Positions 33,586 through 42,833 of a stretch of 62,742 bases of DNA are shown one piece after another (position 1 is the first letter of the stretch; each line of letters opens with the position of its first letter). A program made the translations under genes and the position numbers. The notes below the pieces were generated by a model, which was not told where the DNA came from, did not search any database, and saw only the letters and a program-made list of their open reading frames with translations. The stretch is from Candidatus Schekmanbacteria bacterium (lineage in GTDB: Bacteria > CSSED10-310 > JACPHN01), in NCBI GenBank assembly GCA_016188575.1, contig JACPHN010000135.1, positions 1 to 62,742 on the forward strand, written 5' to 3'.

Positions 33586-36011
33586 ACCCGAATCGCCTGC
33601 ACGAGGACCCTCCACCTCACCTCCCCCCACGAGCGCGAGGAGGCGATGAATGCTTGCACCTCCCCCCGCAAGCGGGGGGAGGCAGGGAGGGGGGCATGAC
33701 CATGATCGAGCTCCTTGTCGGCGTGCTCATCTTCGCGATCCTGTCGATGATCGTCATGGAAATGCTGAAACTGGCGCGCCATGGGGCCAAAGAGGGCACC
33801 GCCAAGGCCGAGCTCCAGCAGCTTGCCCGCCTCGTGCAGGGCGAGGCAACGCAGATGATTGCTCGGGCAGGTGACGGTACCGACGTCACCAACAAGGGCT
33901 ACGCCCGACTGCGCCACCAGCCTATCGTCGTGTTCGCGGATGACTACACGTTCGTATTTACTGCCGACCTGGACGAGGAACAGACGCTGCTCGACACCGA
34001 TGTCTCCGATGCCGGTTCGATCCGCGACACTGGTCCCGCGGTCACCGCCAACGTGCAGCTCATGCACCCGGGGGACATCGCCGGCGGCTGGTACTACTGG
34101 TATCTGGCCGGCCCCGACGGGACCTTGGGGACGCTGGACGACCCCTTTGTGCATCCCGGCCCTAACGGCGTCTGGACGCGTTGCGACAAGTGCGACGCCA
34201 CGCCCCAGGATTGCCCGGAGGACGTGCCGATCGAGGAAACGGAATGCGACGACCTGACCGGGAACGGCGGGACCGGCTGGTTTGATGCCATGGACCGCGC
34301 GGGCGCCTTCGCCTACGCGCTGAAGGCCGGCCCCGACCTGTCGTGGGGGACCGCTGACGACACCTTCATGCAACCAGGGCCCGACCGCGTCTGGGGGAGC
34401 CTTGACGATCTGACCGCGGCGGGACCCGATGCCACTCTCGGCACCGAGGACGACATCGCGGGGTACGGCGCGACCAACGAAGGCACGACCTGGAACTGGG
34501 GGCCGCCGCTCGGAACGAGTGTCAGCCAGTTCGACATCGGAACCAATCTGAACTGGGATCTCACAGGGGCCGAGACGATTGTCCTGACGCTCGACAAGAA
34601 CGGCGATGGACAGGTCGACCCGGGTGACGGTTGTGCCCCGCAAAACCCTGACGCCTTCGAGCTCGGGTACTACCGCAACGCCAATTCCGCGGAGGCCTGG
34701 ATCCCGATTGCGTGCGGCCTGAGGGGCCCGGCGCCCTATCCGGACGGCACCTACGCGCCGCCGCTGTTCCAGTACTGGATCGACGAGGATCTCGACGGCG
34801 ATGGCAACGTCGCCAGCCCGAACGAAATCGACTTCAATCAGAACGCGGGAGAGACTGGCGGTGCGGCGGACGTGGCCCTGTTTGGCGACCACGGTCTGTG
34901 CGCCGGATGCACCAGGGCAAACGGCGTCCTGGAGCCCGGTGAGATCGCTTTGCTCGTGGCTGGCGGCGACGGCAAGATCGGCACCGCCGGCGGCGGCGAC
35001 GCGGTTGCAGGCATCCCGGACGAGGCCGGCGGCAGCGCCGGCGACACGCCGTTTGTCTCCGCCGCGACCGCCCTCGACACCAGGGTTCCCTGGTTGTATC
35101 GAGAGAAAATCGAGCGGGTCTCCATCTCCGTGACGATGGAAACCCTGGCTCCGATGAAAAAGACCACGCAGTACTCCGCCGACGGTAAGGAGCGCGTGGA
35201 CTACGGGCGCGCGCGGTCCCGCGGCGCGGTCGTTCCCGCGATGCTCGCATACCCCGGACTCCAGGGTCTTGACGCGGGTGCCTCGGTCAGCCCGCCGAAC
35301 CTGCCGTCTGCGACGCCGACTCCCACGCCCACCGATACGCCGACGCCGACTCCTACGCCGACGCCGACCCCGACGGATACGCCGACCGAAACTCCGACCC
35401 CGGTACCCACGGAGGAGGCCACGCCAACCTCCATCGGCACCGCGACGCCAGTGCCGAATTGCTGCAGCTATTATGGCCGGCCGACCTACACGCCGCTGCT
35501 ATGCGACGACTTCGAATCCGCTGTGCAGTGGACGCACAGCGGGGCCAATGACGATTGGCAACAGGGGCGGCCGGCGGCGAGCCCGGGAACTTGGGATCCC
35601 CTAGCTGCGTGGGAGGGTGTGCAGGTCATCGGCAACAACCTCGGCATCGCGCCGCAGGCGAGCAGTGGGGACTATCGCGCCAGGCAGGACTCCACGATTC
35701 GCTCACCCACCCTGTCCGGCGTGGGTTTCCGCACCATCCTGGTGTACTACAAGCGGTGGGTGACGCTCCGCTACACCGCGCCGCAGAAGGACTACGCGCG
35801 GTGGGGCGTCAGCGTGAACGGCTTGCCACCTGACTGGCGTGGTCAGTTCGCCGCACCCCGGGGGCGGGGATGGTCGACGGGCAACTTCAACATCTCCGCG
35901 CAAGCCAGAGGACAGGCGGCGTTCAACGTGCTCTTCGGACTGAGCACCAGCCCGAGCCTGCAGCGCGGCGGCTGGAATATCGACCAGGTCGCGGTATGCG
36001 CGCGGCCATGA
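33582..36011 (+). CDS. Very large PilW-like pilin with Thr-Pro linker and C-terminal domain
   Basis: 809 residues, three to four times longer than usual PilW. The first 37 residues are translated from two copies of the palindromic repeat (DPPPHLPPRARGG and LHLPPQAGGGREGG) and end in GG before the pilin motif MTMIELLVGVLIFAILSMIV. A large beta-rich region follows with repeated GPDLxWGTxDDTFxQPGPD-like segments and several DxNGDGxxDPGD calcium-type loops. A Thr-Pro linker (residues about 583-625) connects to a C-terminal domain (about 635-805) beginning CCSYYGRP with FESAVQWTHSGANDDWQQG, resembling a jelly-roll/adhesin-type domain. ATGA overlaps on both sides. Confidence 0.83.
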   Translation: MNPNRLHEDPPPHLPPRARGGDECLHLPPQAGGGREGGMTMIELLVGVLIFAILSMIVMEMLKLARHGAKEGTAKAELQQLARLVQGEATQMIARAGDGTDVTNKGYARLRHQPIVVFADDYTFVFTADLDEEQTLLDTDVSDAGSIRDTGPAVTANVQLMHPGDIAGGWYYWYLAGPDGTLGTLDDPFVHPGPNGVWTRCDKCDATPQDCPEDVPIEETECDDLTGNGGTGWFDAMDRAGAFAYALKAGPDLSWGTADDTFMQPGPDRVWGSLDDLTAAGPDATLGTEDDIAGYGATNEGTTWNWGPPLGTSVSQFDIGTNLNWDLTGAETIVLTLDKNGDGQVDPGDGCAPQNPDAFELGYYRNANSAEAWIPIACGLRGPAPYPDGTYAPPLFQYWIDEDLDGDGNVASPNEIDFNQNAGETGGAADVALFGDHGLCAGCTRANGVLEPGEIALLVAGGDGKIGTAGGGDAVAGIPDEAGGSAGDTPFVSAATALDTRVPWLYREKIERVSISVTMETLAPMKKTTQYSADGKERVDYGRARSRGAVVPAMLAYPGLQGLDAGASVSPPNLPSATPTPTPTDTPTPTPTPTPTPTDTPTETPTPVPTEEATPTSIGTATPVPNCCSYYGRPTYTPLLCDDFESAVQWTHSGANDDWQQGRPAASPGTWDPLAAWEGVQVIGNNLGIAPQASSGDYRARQDSTIRSPTLSGVGFRTILVYYKRWVTLRYTAPQKDYARWGVSVNGLPPDWRGQFAAPRGRGWSTGNFNISAQARGQAAFNVLFGLSTSPSLQRGGWNIDQVAVCARP
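33605..33698. repeat. Two tandem copies of the dispersed palindromic repeat inside a pilin gene
   Basis: Copy A (33605-33643) has the arm CACCTCCCCCC and a partly degenerate G-rich arm; copy B (33655-33698) has CACCTCCCCCCGC facing GCGGGGGGAGG, then GGGAGGGGGGC. They fill the space between the ATG of the PilW-like gene and its pilin helix, in frame without stops. Confidence 0.75.
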
Positions 36012-37696
36012 GCAGCCATCCCGCATGCCCCCCTCCCTGCCTCCCCCCGCCAGCGGGGGGTGTAACGGGGTCTTGCCTCCCTCCGCCTGCGGGGGGAGGT
36101 GAGGTGGGGGGTCTTCGGCATGCGCGCGAGCGCGGGATCGCCCTGTTGATGGTCCTGGTCGTCCTGATGGTGGTCTTTCTCGGCGGCATGGCGCTGACCC
36201 TGACAACGATTACCGAAAGCGAGATCTCGGTTGCCGTCGACCAGTGGGAAATCGCGTACAACGTCGCCGCCAGCGGTATCGCCTCGACCTTGAGCTACCT
36301 CGCGACGTTGCCGCCGGGAGCGTTTTCCGGCACCGCTCCGGTCGACGTCACGGCCGCGGTCGCTGCATACTCTGGAAATGCGCTGGGGCCGGAAGGCTCC
36401 ACGTTCACGGTGGTCGTCGACCCGAGAAATGGGACCGGGACGGCCGCGGAACGGTACTATCTGATTCGGTCGACCGCCTGGGTACCGGTAGTCAATGGGC
36501 GCAAGGTACGCCGTCAGCTCGAAGCCGTTGTCGAAGCGCTCAACTTCGCGCGCTATGCCTACTTCTCGAACGCGGAGGAAACGCCGACGGGCGACCCGAT
36601 GTGGTTTGCCCCGGGCGACGAGCTCTATGGACCGGTACATACCAACGACCAGCTCCATATCGCCGCGGACGCTACCGGGCCGATTTTCCACGGTCGCGTC
36701 ACCTCCGTCGCGCCGACCTACACGAAGCTCGATGAGACCCAGCCGGCCCCGCAGTTGCTCGGCGGTTTCGAGCTCGGCACCGAACCCATGGCGATGCCGA
36801 CCAACACCGCGCAGCTCGAAACCTTCGCGGGTGCGGGGATCCTGCTCGAAGGCGCAACCAGCCTGACGTTCTACGTGGATGGGGGCGGCGGTGGGGCGGC
36901 GAAGGTACTGATCGAGAACGCCGACTTTGCCGGCTCGGCCTCCTGCGTTCCAGTCGCCGGCGTTACGGCGCTGCAGGCGCCACAGCTCTGCAGTTGGGCG
37001 TTGGCCGACCCCTGGTCGGCCGGATCCGGTCCTGGAGCGCCAGGGACCGCCAATGGAGTAATCGCTGTCGTGCCTGGATCGGGCGAGATCTCGGCCCAGG
37101 TCCGTCTCTCCACCCACCGCGGCTATCCATCCGTAATCTGGTCGCCCGCCGACCCGGGCTCTTGGGACATCGCCGCGATGTGTCCCACCGGTTGTGTCGA
37201 TGTCGTCGCCACCGGGGTTGCGGGGACTCCCGGCGTGAAAGGCAAGATCACGCTCGCGGTCGCGGGGGACCTGTTCATCGACAACGACATCACGTACGTC
37301 GAACCAATCGAATCGTCCGTGCTCGGTATCGTGACCTCCGGCAACGTCTATCTCACGGATAATGGCCTGTTTGGCGCGACGGAGCAGCCGGACGGCATGC
37401 AGAATCGCTATGTCCACGGCGTTGTCATGACCCTTGGAGAGAGCTTCCAGGCCTGGAACTGGGGCACGCGGGGAACCGGCACGCTGGCAGTGTATGGCGG
37501 CTTGATCCAGGCGCGCCGCGGCATTCTCGGCACCTATGAAAGCGGTGCAGTCGTTACCGGCTTCGCGAAGAGCTTCGTCTACGATCCCCGGATCGGCACC
37601 TCGCCGCCGCCCTACTTTCCGACCACGGGCGCTTTCGAGGTGATGACGCTCCGGGAGCGGGACGCGCCGATCCTGCAGCTTGTGGATACGTTCTGA
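36008..37696 (+). CDS. PilX-like pilus assembly protein (DUF4900-like region)
   Basis: 562 residues from ATG 36008, which overlaps the previous stop. Residues 2-36 are encoded by repeat copies (PPPCLPPPAGGV, CLPPPAGGGEVGG). RERGIALLMVLVVLMVVFLGGMA is a PilX-type pilin N-terminus. The central region carries GDELYGPVHTNDQLHIAAD and a later IFHGRVTSVAPTY, matching the DUF4900 pattern of secreted pilin-associated proteins. The C-terminal part repeats VAGDLFIDNDITYVEP-like strands, typical of beta-helical polar-assembly proteins. Probably surface-exposed; last pilin gene of the operon. Confidence 0.83.
   Translation: MSSHPACPPPCLPPPAGGVTGSCLPPPAGGGEVGGLRHARERGIALLMVLVVLMVVFLGGMALTLTTITESEISVAVDQWEIAYNVAASGIASTLSYLATLPPGAFSGTAPVDVTAAVAAYSGNALGPEGSTFTVVVDPRNGTGTAAERYYLIRSTAWVPVVNGRKVRRQLEAVVEALNFARYAYFSNAEETPTGDPMWFAPGDELYGPVHTNDQLHIAADATGPIFHGRVTSVAPTYTKLDETQPAPQLLGGFELGTEPMAMPTNTAQLETFAGAGILLEGATSLTFYVDGGGGGAAKVLIENADFAGSASCVPVAGVTALQAPQLCSWALADPWSAGSGPGAPGTANGVIAVVPGSGEISAQVRLSTHRGYPSVIWSPADPGSWDIAAMCPTGCVDVVATGVAGTPGVKGKITLAVAGDLFIDNDITYVEPIESSVLGIVTSGNVYLTDNGLFGATEQPDGMQNRYVHGVVMTLGESFQAWNWGTRGTGTLAVYGGLIQARRGILGTYESGAVVTGFAKSFVYDPRIGTSPPPYFPTTGAFEVMTLRERDAPILQLVDTF
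36025..36118. repeat. Two further repeat copies inside the PilX-like gene leader
   Basis: CCTCCCCCC faces GCGGGGGG in the first copy, and CCTCCCTCC faces GCGGGGGGAGG in the second. They occupy exactly the same position (between ATG and pilin helix) as in the PilW-like gene upstream. Confidence 0.75.
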
Positions 37697-37756
37697 TCGG
37701 CGCTAGGCTAGGAAACACCGCGCGCAGGGGATTGCGGCGGCGGAGTGGTTGCCCAG

Positions 37757-38479
37757 ATGACCATCATCACACAGGAAACGATCGAACGCCTCCGCAAGAT
37801 CGCCGAGACCGCTCTCGCCAGTGGTGACGTGAAGCGCGCCTTTGCTTTGGCCAAGCACATGGATCTCGTAGTCAAGCGCCTGGGCGCGGGCGAGCCGCTC
37901 TCCGAAGACGAAGAAGCGGCCATCGAGGCGGATGCAGGGTTCAAGCTACGAGCCGACACGGCGAGCGGCGATGCGGACGAGGCCGGCGCCGACGAGGCTC
38001 CCAGGACCACGGCCTGGCTCGAATGGAAAGAGGCCGGTGCTCCTCCGGCGGAGGCCTCGCCGCTGCAGTGGGATGCGACCAGGTCGGCTCAAGCCGCCGC
38101 CTCTGCGCCACTGCCCGAGGCCCCTGCGCGCGCTTCCCGGAAATGGCAGGTACTTGCCGTAGCGGCGCTGGCCATCGTCGTCCTCGCTGTCTGGCTGTGG
38201 CCGGGGGCACCGCCAAGCTCTGCCCCGGACCCCGCCGCTGCTCGGCGCGACGCGGCCCAGGAACGACTGGAGAAGAGCCGGCGCCCGCAACGGCGTTGGC
38301 AGCCCAACCGCGCGCCACAGCAGGCGTCGCCGGAAAGCTCGGGACCCCAGCTCAGCCTCGCGCCGCTCCCCACCGTGCCGCTGCCGGATGCTGCGGACGA
38401 CAGCGCGCCCGAGCCGACGCCCGCTGGCGAGGACGCGAACGAGTCTGAAGAAGGGGAACGCAAGAAGACGCTGCTGTGA
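37757..38479 (+). CDS. Hypothetical single-pass membrane protein
   Basis: 240 residues from ATG 37757 (GTG 37745 is possible). The N-terminal helical region (ETIERLRKIAETALASGDVK) is followed by an acidic stretch, one membrane helix near residues 133-152 (WQVLAVAALAIVVLAVWLWP) and a Pro/Arg/Ser-rich tail. No family recognised. It follows the pilin operon by 60 bp in the same direction and may be transcribed with it. Confidence 0.7.
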   Translation: MTIITQETIERLRKIAETALASGDVKRAFALAKHMDLVVKRLGAGEPLSEDEEAAIEADAGFKLRADTASGDADEAGADEAPRTTAWLEWKEAGAPPAEASPLQWDATRSAQAAASAPLPEAPARASRKWQVLAVAALAIVVLAVWLWPGAPPSSAPDPAAARRDAAQERLEKSRRPQRRWQPNRAPQQASPESSGPQLSLAPLPTVPLPDAADDSAPEPTPAGEDANESEEGERKKTLL

Positions 38480-38891
38480 GCTCGGTCGTCTCGCTGTGGC
38501 CGGACGCGTAGGTGCCTCTTTCCCGCTCCTCTTCGCGGGCTGATTGCTGTTGATTCGATGAGGCCAACCTGCGATTATTCGGACGCCTGCGAACATCCAC
38601 CGAGATCCCCGAACGCTGCTACAGTCCCGCGCAGGCTGCCAAGCAGCGGAGGGGCGCGATTCATCGCGCCCCAATGCCGGGCCAGGGATCATCGGGCCGA
38701 GAATGATCCGCCCGGATTACCGGCCGCGACGACCGGGCGCGATAAATCGCGCCCCTGCGTGGCGGCCTCAGGTGTAAAGCACATTCGGCCGATGCCAGAA
38801 AAATTACCCGGCAGGGCTAAACGCCAGAGCGAAGATGCGGGTAATATAGGGTGTTGGCGCGTTTTTCCGATTCTGAGTTGGAGACAGAGCA
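38480..38891. other. Intergenic region carrying a REP/BIME-like element
   Basis: 412 bp without a supported gene. It holds the REP-like pair at 38651-38755. Upstream 38500-38640 shows nothing clear; downstream 38820-38890 includes the AT-richer sequence AATATAGGGTG, a possible -10 region for the lipoprotein gene, without a good -35. Confidence 0.5.
38651..38755. repeat. REP-like palindrome pair flanking a hairpin (BIME-like)
   Basis: Unit 1 (38651-38672) has arms GGGGCGCGAT and ATCGCGCCCC around TC; unit 2 (38735-38755) has arms GGGCGCGAT and ATCGCGCCCC around AA. Between them GGATCAT and ATGATCC form another inverted repeat. The GCGCGAT/ATCGCGC arms are typical of REP elements mobilised by RAYT/TnpA_REP transposases. 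No such gene is in the window. Confidence 0.75.
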
Positions 38892-39995
38892 ATGCAAAAC
38901 TCGCAGCGAGTCCGATTCCGAACGAGATGGTGCTGGAGCAGGCGAGGCGTGGCGGCTGTCCTGCTGCTCGCGTTGGTTCCGTTTCTCATGCAGGGTTGTG
39001 TCCAGATCAAGGTCAAGGTTCAGGGCGCGGCGGAATCGGGCGTCGCGGCAGCGGTCGAGGAAGCGCGTCTCGACGTTCCCGATGGACCGCTGTCGATGTT
39101 CCGGTTTCTGGCCGTGCAGAAGTCGAAGCACGCGGACAATCCCCAGTTCGCCGTCCCATACCTCGTCGCCTCCTTGTGGCGCCAGACCGATCACGGGCGA
39201 GAGGTCGTGTGGCGGGAACGGCACGGGACGTGGCAGGTCGGCGGCCTGCCATCAGGAACCTATGTGGTGAAGGTCGAGCGCGTTTTCGACAATAAGGGTA
39301 AGGAAGAGGACGCGAGCGGGGAGACGGAAAAGACCTTCCACCTCGGGCCGGGCCAGCTCGCGCAAGCGCAGGTCGTCCTCGAGAAGACGCCAGTGGGATT
39401 GATCATCGTGCTGGCGGTGACGATCGTGCTCCTGGCCGTGATTCTCTTCATCCTGGCCAGGGAGGGAGCTGACTTGTCGCTGCCGGATCTGAGCGTGATG
39501 CCGGCGCCGCCAGGCCTGATCGTGCCGCCAGCTCTGCCCGTGCCCTCAGACCCTGCCGCCATTCACCTGGCAATCGACCTCATACCGCCACCAAGCATTG
39601 AGCTCGCGGAGGGGATCTACGTTTCCGGCGGCGAGGAGGACGAAGAACCCGCCTCACGCTCTTTCGTCCAGTGGTACGGCCCGGCGCACGGAGCTGAGCA
39701 CGTCGGCGCGGGGAGCGCGATCGAAATCGTCCTCCGCCAACCTGTCGATCCGCTTACGGTGGACCAGGGCACATTTGTCGCATACTCGGAGCGCGGCCAG
39801 CTTCTCGGGGGCATCAGCGTGGACGCTGAGCACCGCCGACTGCGCCTCACACCGTTGTTTCCGCTACCGCAGGGGGAGCAGGTCACCGTTCGCTTCCTCG
39901 GCAGTTACGTGCGCTTGCTGGACGACGACGGCGTCCCCCTGGATGAGGTCGTAGGTTCCAACTACACCTGGCAGTTCACCACCACCGCAGGGTAG
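38892..39995 (+). CDS. Lipoprotein with internal membrane helix and C-terminal Ig-like domain
   Basis: 367 residues. The N-terminal signal ends in a lipobox-like LMQGC (Cys about 36). A domain follows with FRFLAVQKS and GTYVVKVERVFDNKGKEE, resembling a carboxypeptidase-regulatory-like beta sandwich. A second membrane helix spans about 167-188. The C-terminal 100 residues look like a Big_5/Ig-like domain (VGAGSAIEIVLRQPVDPLTV, RLRLTPLFPLPQGEQVTVRF). A lipid anchor plus a downstream helix is unusual; either the lipobox is not used or the protein spans both membranes. Confidence 0.72.
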   Translation: MQNSQRVRFRTRWCWSRRGVAAVLLLALVPFLMQGCVQIKVKVQGAAESGVAAAVEEARLDVPDGPLSMFRFLAVQKSKHADNPQFAVPYLVASLWRQTDHGREVVWRERHGTWQVGGLPSGTYVVKVERVFDNKGKEEDASGETEKTFHLGPGQLAQAQVVLEKTPVGLIIVLAVTIVLLAVILFILAREGADLSLPDLSVMPAPPGLIVPPALPVPSDPAAIHLAIDLIPPPSIELAEGIYVSGGEEDEEPASRSFVQWYGPAHGAEHVGAGSAIEIVLRQPVDPLTVDQGTFVAYSERGQLLGGISVDAEHRRLRLTPLFPLPQGEQVTVRFLGSYVRLLDDDGVPLDEVVGSNYTWQFTTTAG

Positions 39996-40008
39996 CCTAC
40001 CGAGACGA

Positions 40009-40078
40009 ATGCCCCTCGCCCGTGGGGGGGCATCCGTGGGAGGAGGCACAGAGGCGGTGCCGAGCGCCGTCCTGTGCC
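40009..40078. terminator. Two hairpins between convergent genes
   Basis: ATGCCCC (40009-40015) pairs with GGGGCAT (40027-40033), and GGCACAG (40045-40051) with CTGTGCC (40072-40078). They fill the gap between the lipoprotein gene and the convergent TPR gene and could terminate transcription both ways. No T-tract follows, so rho-independence is uncertain. Confidence 0.4.
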
Positions 40079-40085
40079 CCCCGGC

Positions 40086-42833
40086 CTATTTGTCGGCAAA
40101 GCGTTCCAGCATTTTGGTTACCGCGGGCTGATCTGGATTGAGCTCGAGCGACTTCTTCCAGGAGTCGGAGGCTTGCTGGCGGAGCTCATCTTTCTCGGCT
40201 CCCGACGCATCGGCCGCGAGCTGAAAGCAAACCATTCCCAGATTCGCAAACGCTTCGGCATAGGCGGGCCGGAGCTCCGTAGCCTTCAGAAAAGAGTCTC
40301 GGGCCTGGCCGAGCTCACCCATCTTGAACAGCGCGGCTCCGGAAAGATAGTGAAGCGTTGCGTCATTGGGAAACAGCGTCAGACCGTGACGATAGGTTTC
40401 GGCAGCTTCGGGGAATCGTTCTAGCCGATACAGCGTGGTCCCGACATTGATGATGGCGGTGGGATCGTCGGTGCTGATAATCTCGGCCTGCCGATATTCG
40501 CCGAGCGCCTTCGCCAAGTTACCCTGCCGGCGCCAAAGATCGCCCTTCGCGTTGAAAAAGGCAATCTTCAGGCGTGCGTCCGCCTTTTGCACGGCGCTCG
40601 CCGGGATGCTTTCCAGGGCGCGCCCCGCCGCGTCGAGCTGGTCCAGCTCGGAAAACAACTGGCTGTGCAAGAGTCGCGCCTCCAGGTTGTCGGGCGCCAT
40701 GGCGATCGCCTCTTCGACTTTCTTGACCGCAAGGGAAAGCGTTTTTTGGCGCCGCATCAGGCGTGCCATTTCGATGCGCACGCCGACATCGTCGGGCAGA
40801 AAGCGTTCCGCTTCGCGACCAAACTCGATTGCCGGGGCCGGCTCGGCGTCCGCGGAGAGCTGCATGAGGCGGCGATACGCCTCGCCTCGGTACGTGCCGC
40901 CCAGGCTGAGAATCGTGACCTGGCGGTAGCGCGCCTTCGCATCGCTGGCCCGGTTCAGCTTTTCCAGGAGCGCCGCGGACTCGTAGACGGCGTCCGCGGC
41001 TCCGGGGTTGAGGCGGAGGTAGGCGTCATACTCCTCGATGGCCTTGTCGAGGTTGCCGGCGGCCGCGTAAGCGCGAGCAAGCTGCAGGCGAAGGTCATGC
41101 TGCTCTGGGGCGAGCGTCAGAGCCTCCGCGAATGCCTGGGCTGCCTCGGCGGGAGACCCCGCGAGTCGCGACCGCGCGCGCGAAACGAGGTCGGCTACCT
41201 GGGCGTCCGTGCGCGCCTGAAGAAACGCGAAGACACCGGCCGCAGCGAGACCGGCGACGGCGATCAAGCCGAGCACGATCGCCATCTTGGCGAGAGTGCG
41301 CCGGGAGCGAGGGGGCGTCTTTCCTACCGCGGGTCGGGCCTTCTGCTCTGCCCGCTGCTTTGCCGCCGGCGCCTGCGGCGCGTGGGGGACCGTAGCCGGT
41401 GGAAGTGGGGACAGTGGCTGGGCGGGTGCTTCAGGGCTCGGCGAAGCCGTCTGGACGGGTGAGAGCGAAGGCAGCGCATCGAGAAGGTCGGGGAGCGGCT
41501 CCAGTGGGGGCATCCCAGGGCCAACCGCCATGGTTTCTGCGCCCGTCAGCTCGCCCATGTCGTACAGGGAAGCGCCGAGCACGACCTCTTCCGGCACTTG
41601 CTCGCTGGCGTCGTCGAGCGGCCAGAGGCGTACTCTCGAAGTCTCATCCGGCGAGAAATCGCCCGGGCCTGTGTCCGCTGCCTCGTCCCGGTTGCGGTTG
41701 CCGGCGCTGGACCCCGCCTCGAGAAAGAGCTCTGATTTCCCGAGTGGATCCGGAGCTGTCGCCGTCAAGCTGCTGCGAAAGGCCGAAATATCCAGGCGCC
41801 GGGTCTCCGCGAGCTCGGACAACCGCGGATGTGCCTCGGTCTCGCTGTCGGCGCGCGCGGAAGCGGCACTGGCGGGCGGTGCTACGGCATCACCGAGAGG
41901 GAACCATGCCATGGTTTCCATACCTGCCTGAAGCGCCGGGTCTGGCGGCTCCAGCTCGAGCGAGAGCTCGCCCGTCTCGACTCCGGGTTCAGCGGGCTCA
42001 GCGAGCTCGGAATGTGCGGCCACAAGCTCTTGGGCAGGCGGTTCGGCGCGAGCTGGTCGAGATCCGGCGAGCTCGCTGATCAGGCTCGGGTCCAGGCGAA
42101 TCCGCCGCGTCTCCTGAAACGCCGCGCCGCCGGCCTCCTCGTCCGCCGCGGCGGTGGGTGCCGGCGGCTCATCCGGCCAGGCGAGATCTAGCGGGTTCAC
42201 CGTGAAGATCTCTTCGGCGCCAGGCGCCTCGTCGACAGCGGCGAAAGCGTCGGCCGTGGCCAACGCTGCTTCATCCAACCCGGCAAGCTCATCGTCATGA
42301 TACCGATGAGCGTCGCGCTCGATTTCGAATTCGCCCTGATCGGCGTCGTCACTGACCGGGATGGGGGTGACCGGCTCTCTGCTCCCCCCGTCCACCGGGA
42401 TTCTCAGTGCCTCGCTTGTGTCGTCTGGCGGCGCTGGCAGGGGCGGCAGCTCGGCCGCGTCGGCCCCGGCCGGCAGTGGCCGAGCCGTGCCGCCGAGTTG
42501 CTGAACCAGAACATTGAAAAACTCGCTGGCGCGGAGATTGGCGGGCTCGATGTCCAGTGCCAGGACCAGCAAGGCCAACGCATCGGAGGCGTTGCCGCTC
42601 TTGAAGTGCGCAACCGCCTGATTACGATAGTAGCGCGCCCGATAGGCGGCTCCAATCATGTCTACGGTGCGGATTGCTTCCTCACGCAGCTCTGGATCAT
42701 GGGGGCGGCTCATGAGGAGGTTGCGATAAACCTCCAGTGCTTCATGGAGCTCGCCCCGTTCCCGCAACGCCAGGGCTTTCTGGACTGGATCACGCTCAGA
42801 AAATGTCGAGGGAAAGTTGAATGCCTCGCTCAC
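40086..42833 (-). CDS. Large TPR protein with a single membrane helix
   Basis: 915 residues from GTG 42833 ([21 protein letters not shown]), which overlaps the CpaF stop by 38 bp. Residues 20-130 are TPR-like (GELHEALEVYRNLLMSRPHD, AVAHFKSGNASDALALLVLA). Residues 160-550 are an acidic Pro/Glu/Ala-rich disordered region. One membrane helix near 568-588 (IVLGLIAVAGLAAAGVFAFL) precedes a second, continuous TPR array to the C-terminus (for example LAKALGEYRQAEIISTDD). Likely a scaffold; context suggests it serves the CpaF ATPase. Frame open further upstream to 42995 but antisense-like in composition. Confidence 0.82.
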   Translation of the reverse strand: MSEAFNFPSTFSERDPVQKALALRERGELHEALEVYRNLLMSRPHDPELREEAIRTVDMIGAAYRARYYRNQAVAHFKSGNASDALALLVLALDIEPANLRASEFFNVLVQQLGGTARPLPAGADAAELPPLPAPPDDTSEALRIPVDGGSREPVTPIPVSDDADQGEFEIERDAHRYHDDELAGLDEAALATADAFAAVDEAPGAEEIFTVNPLDLAWPDEPPAPTAAADEEAGGAAFQETRRIRLDPSLISELAGSRPARAEPPAQELVAAHSELAEPAEPGVETGELSLELEPPDPALQAGMETMAWFPLGDAVAPPASAASARADSETEAHPRLSELAETRRLDISAFRSSLTATAPDPLGKSELFLEAGSSAGNRNRDEAADTGPGDFSPDETSRVRLWPLDDASEQVPEEVVLGASLYDMGELTGAETMAVGPGMPPLEPLPDLLDALPSLSPVQTASPSPEAPAQPLSPLPPATVPHAPQAPAAKQRAEQKARPAVGKTPPRSRRTLAKMAIVLGLIAVAGLAAAGVFAFLQARTDAQVADLVSRARSRLAGSPAEAAQAFAEALTLAPEQHDLRLQLARAYAAAGNLDKAIEEYDAYLRLNPGAADAVYESAALLEKLNRASDAKARYRQVTILSLGGTYRGEAYRRLMQLSADAEPAPAIEFGREAERFLPDDVGVRIEMARLMRRQKTLSLAVKKVEEAIAMAPDNLEARLLHSQLFSELDQLDAAGRALESIPASAVQKADARLKIAFFNAKGDLWRRQGNLAKALGEYRQAEIISTDDPTAIINVGTTLYRLERFPEAAETYRHGLTLFPNDATLHYLSGAALFKMGELGQARDSFLKATELRPAYAEAFANLGMVCFQLAADASGAEKDELRQQASDSWKKSLELNPDQPAVTKMLERFADK

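Noticed and set aside
35320-35400. Short tandem repeats that could look like a CRISPR array
   Set aside because: The repeats are ACG/CCG codons of a Thr-Pro linker inside an open frame, with no spacers.
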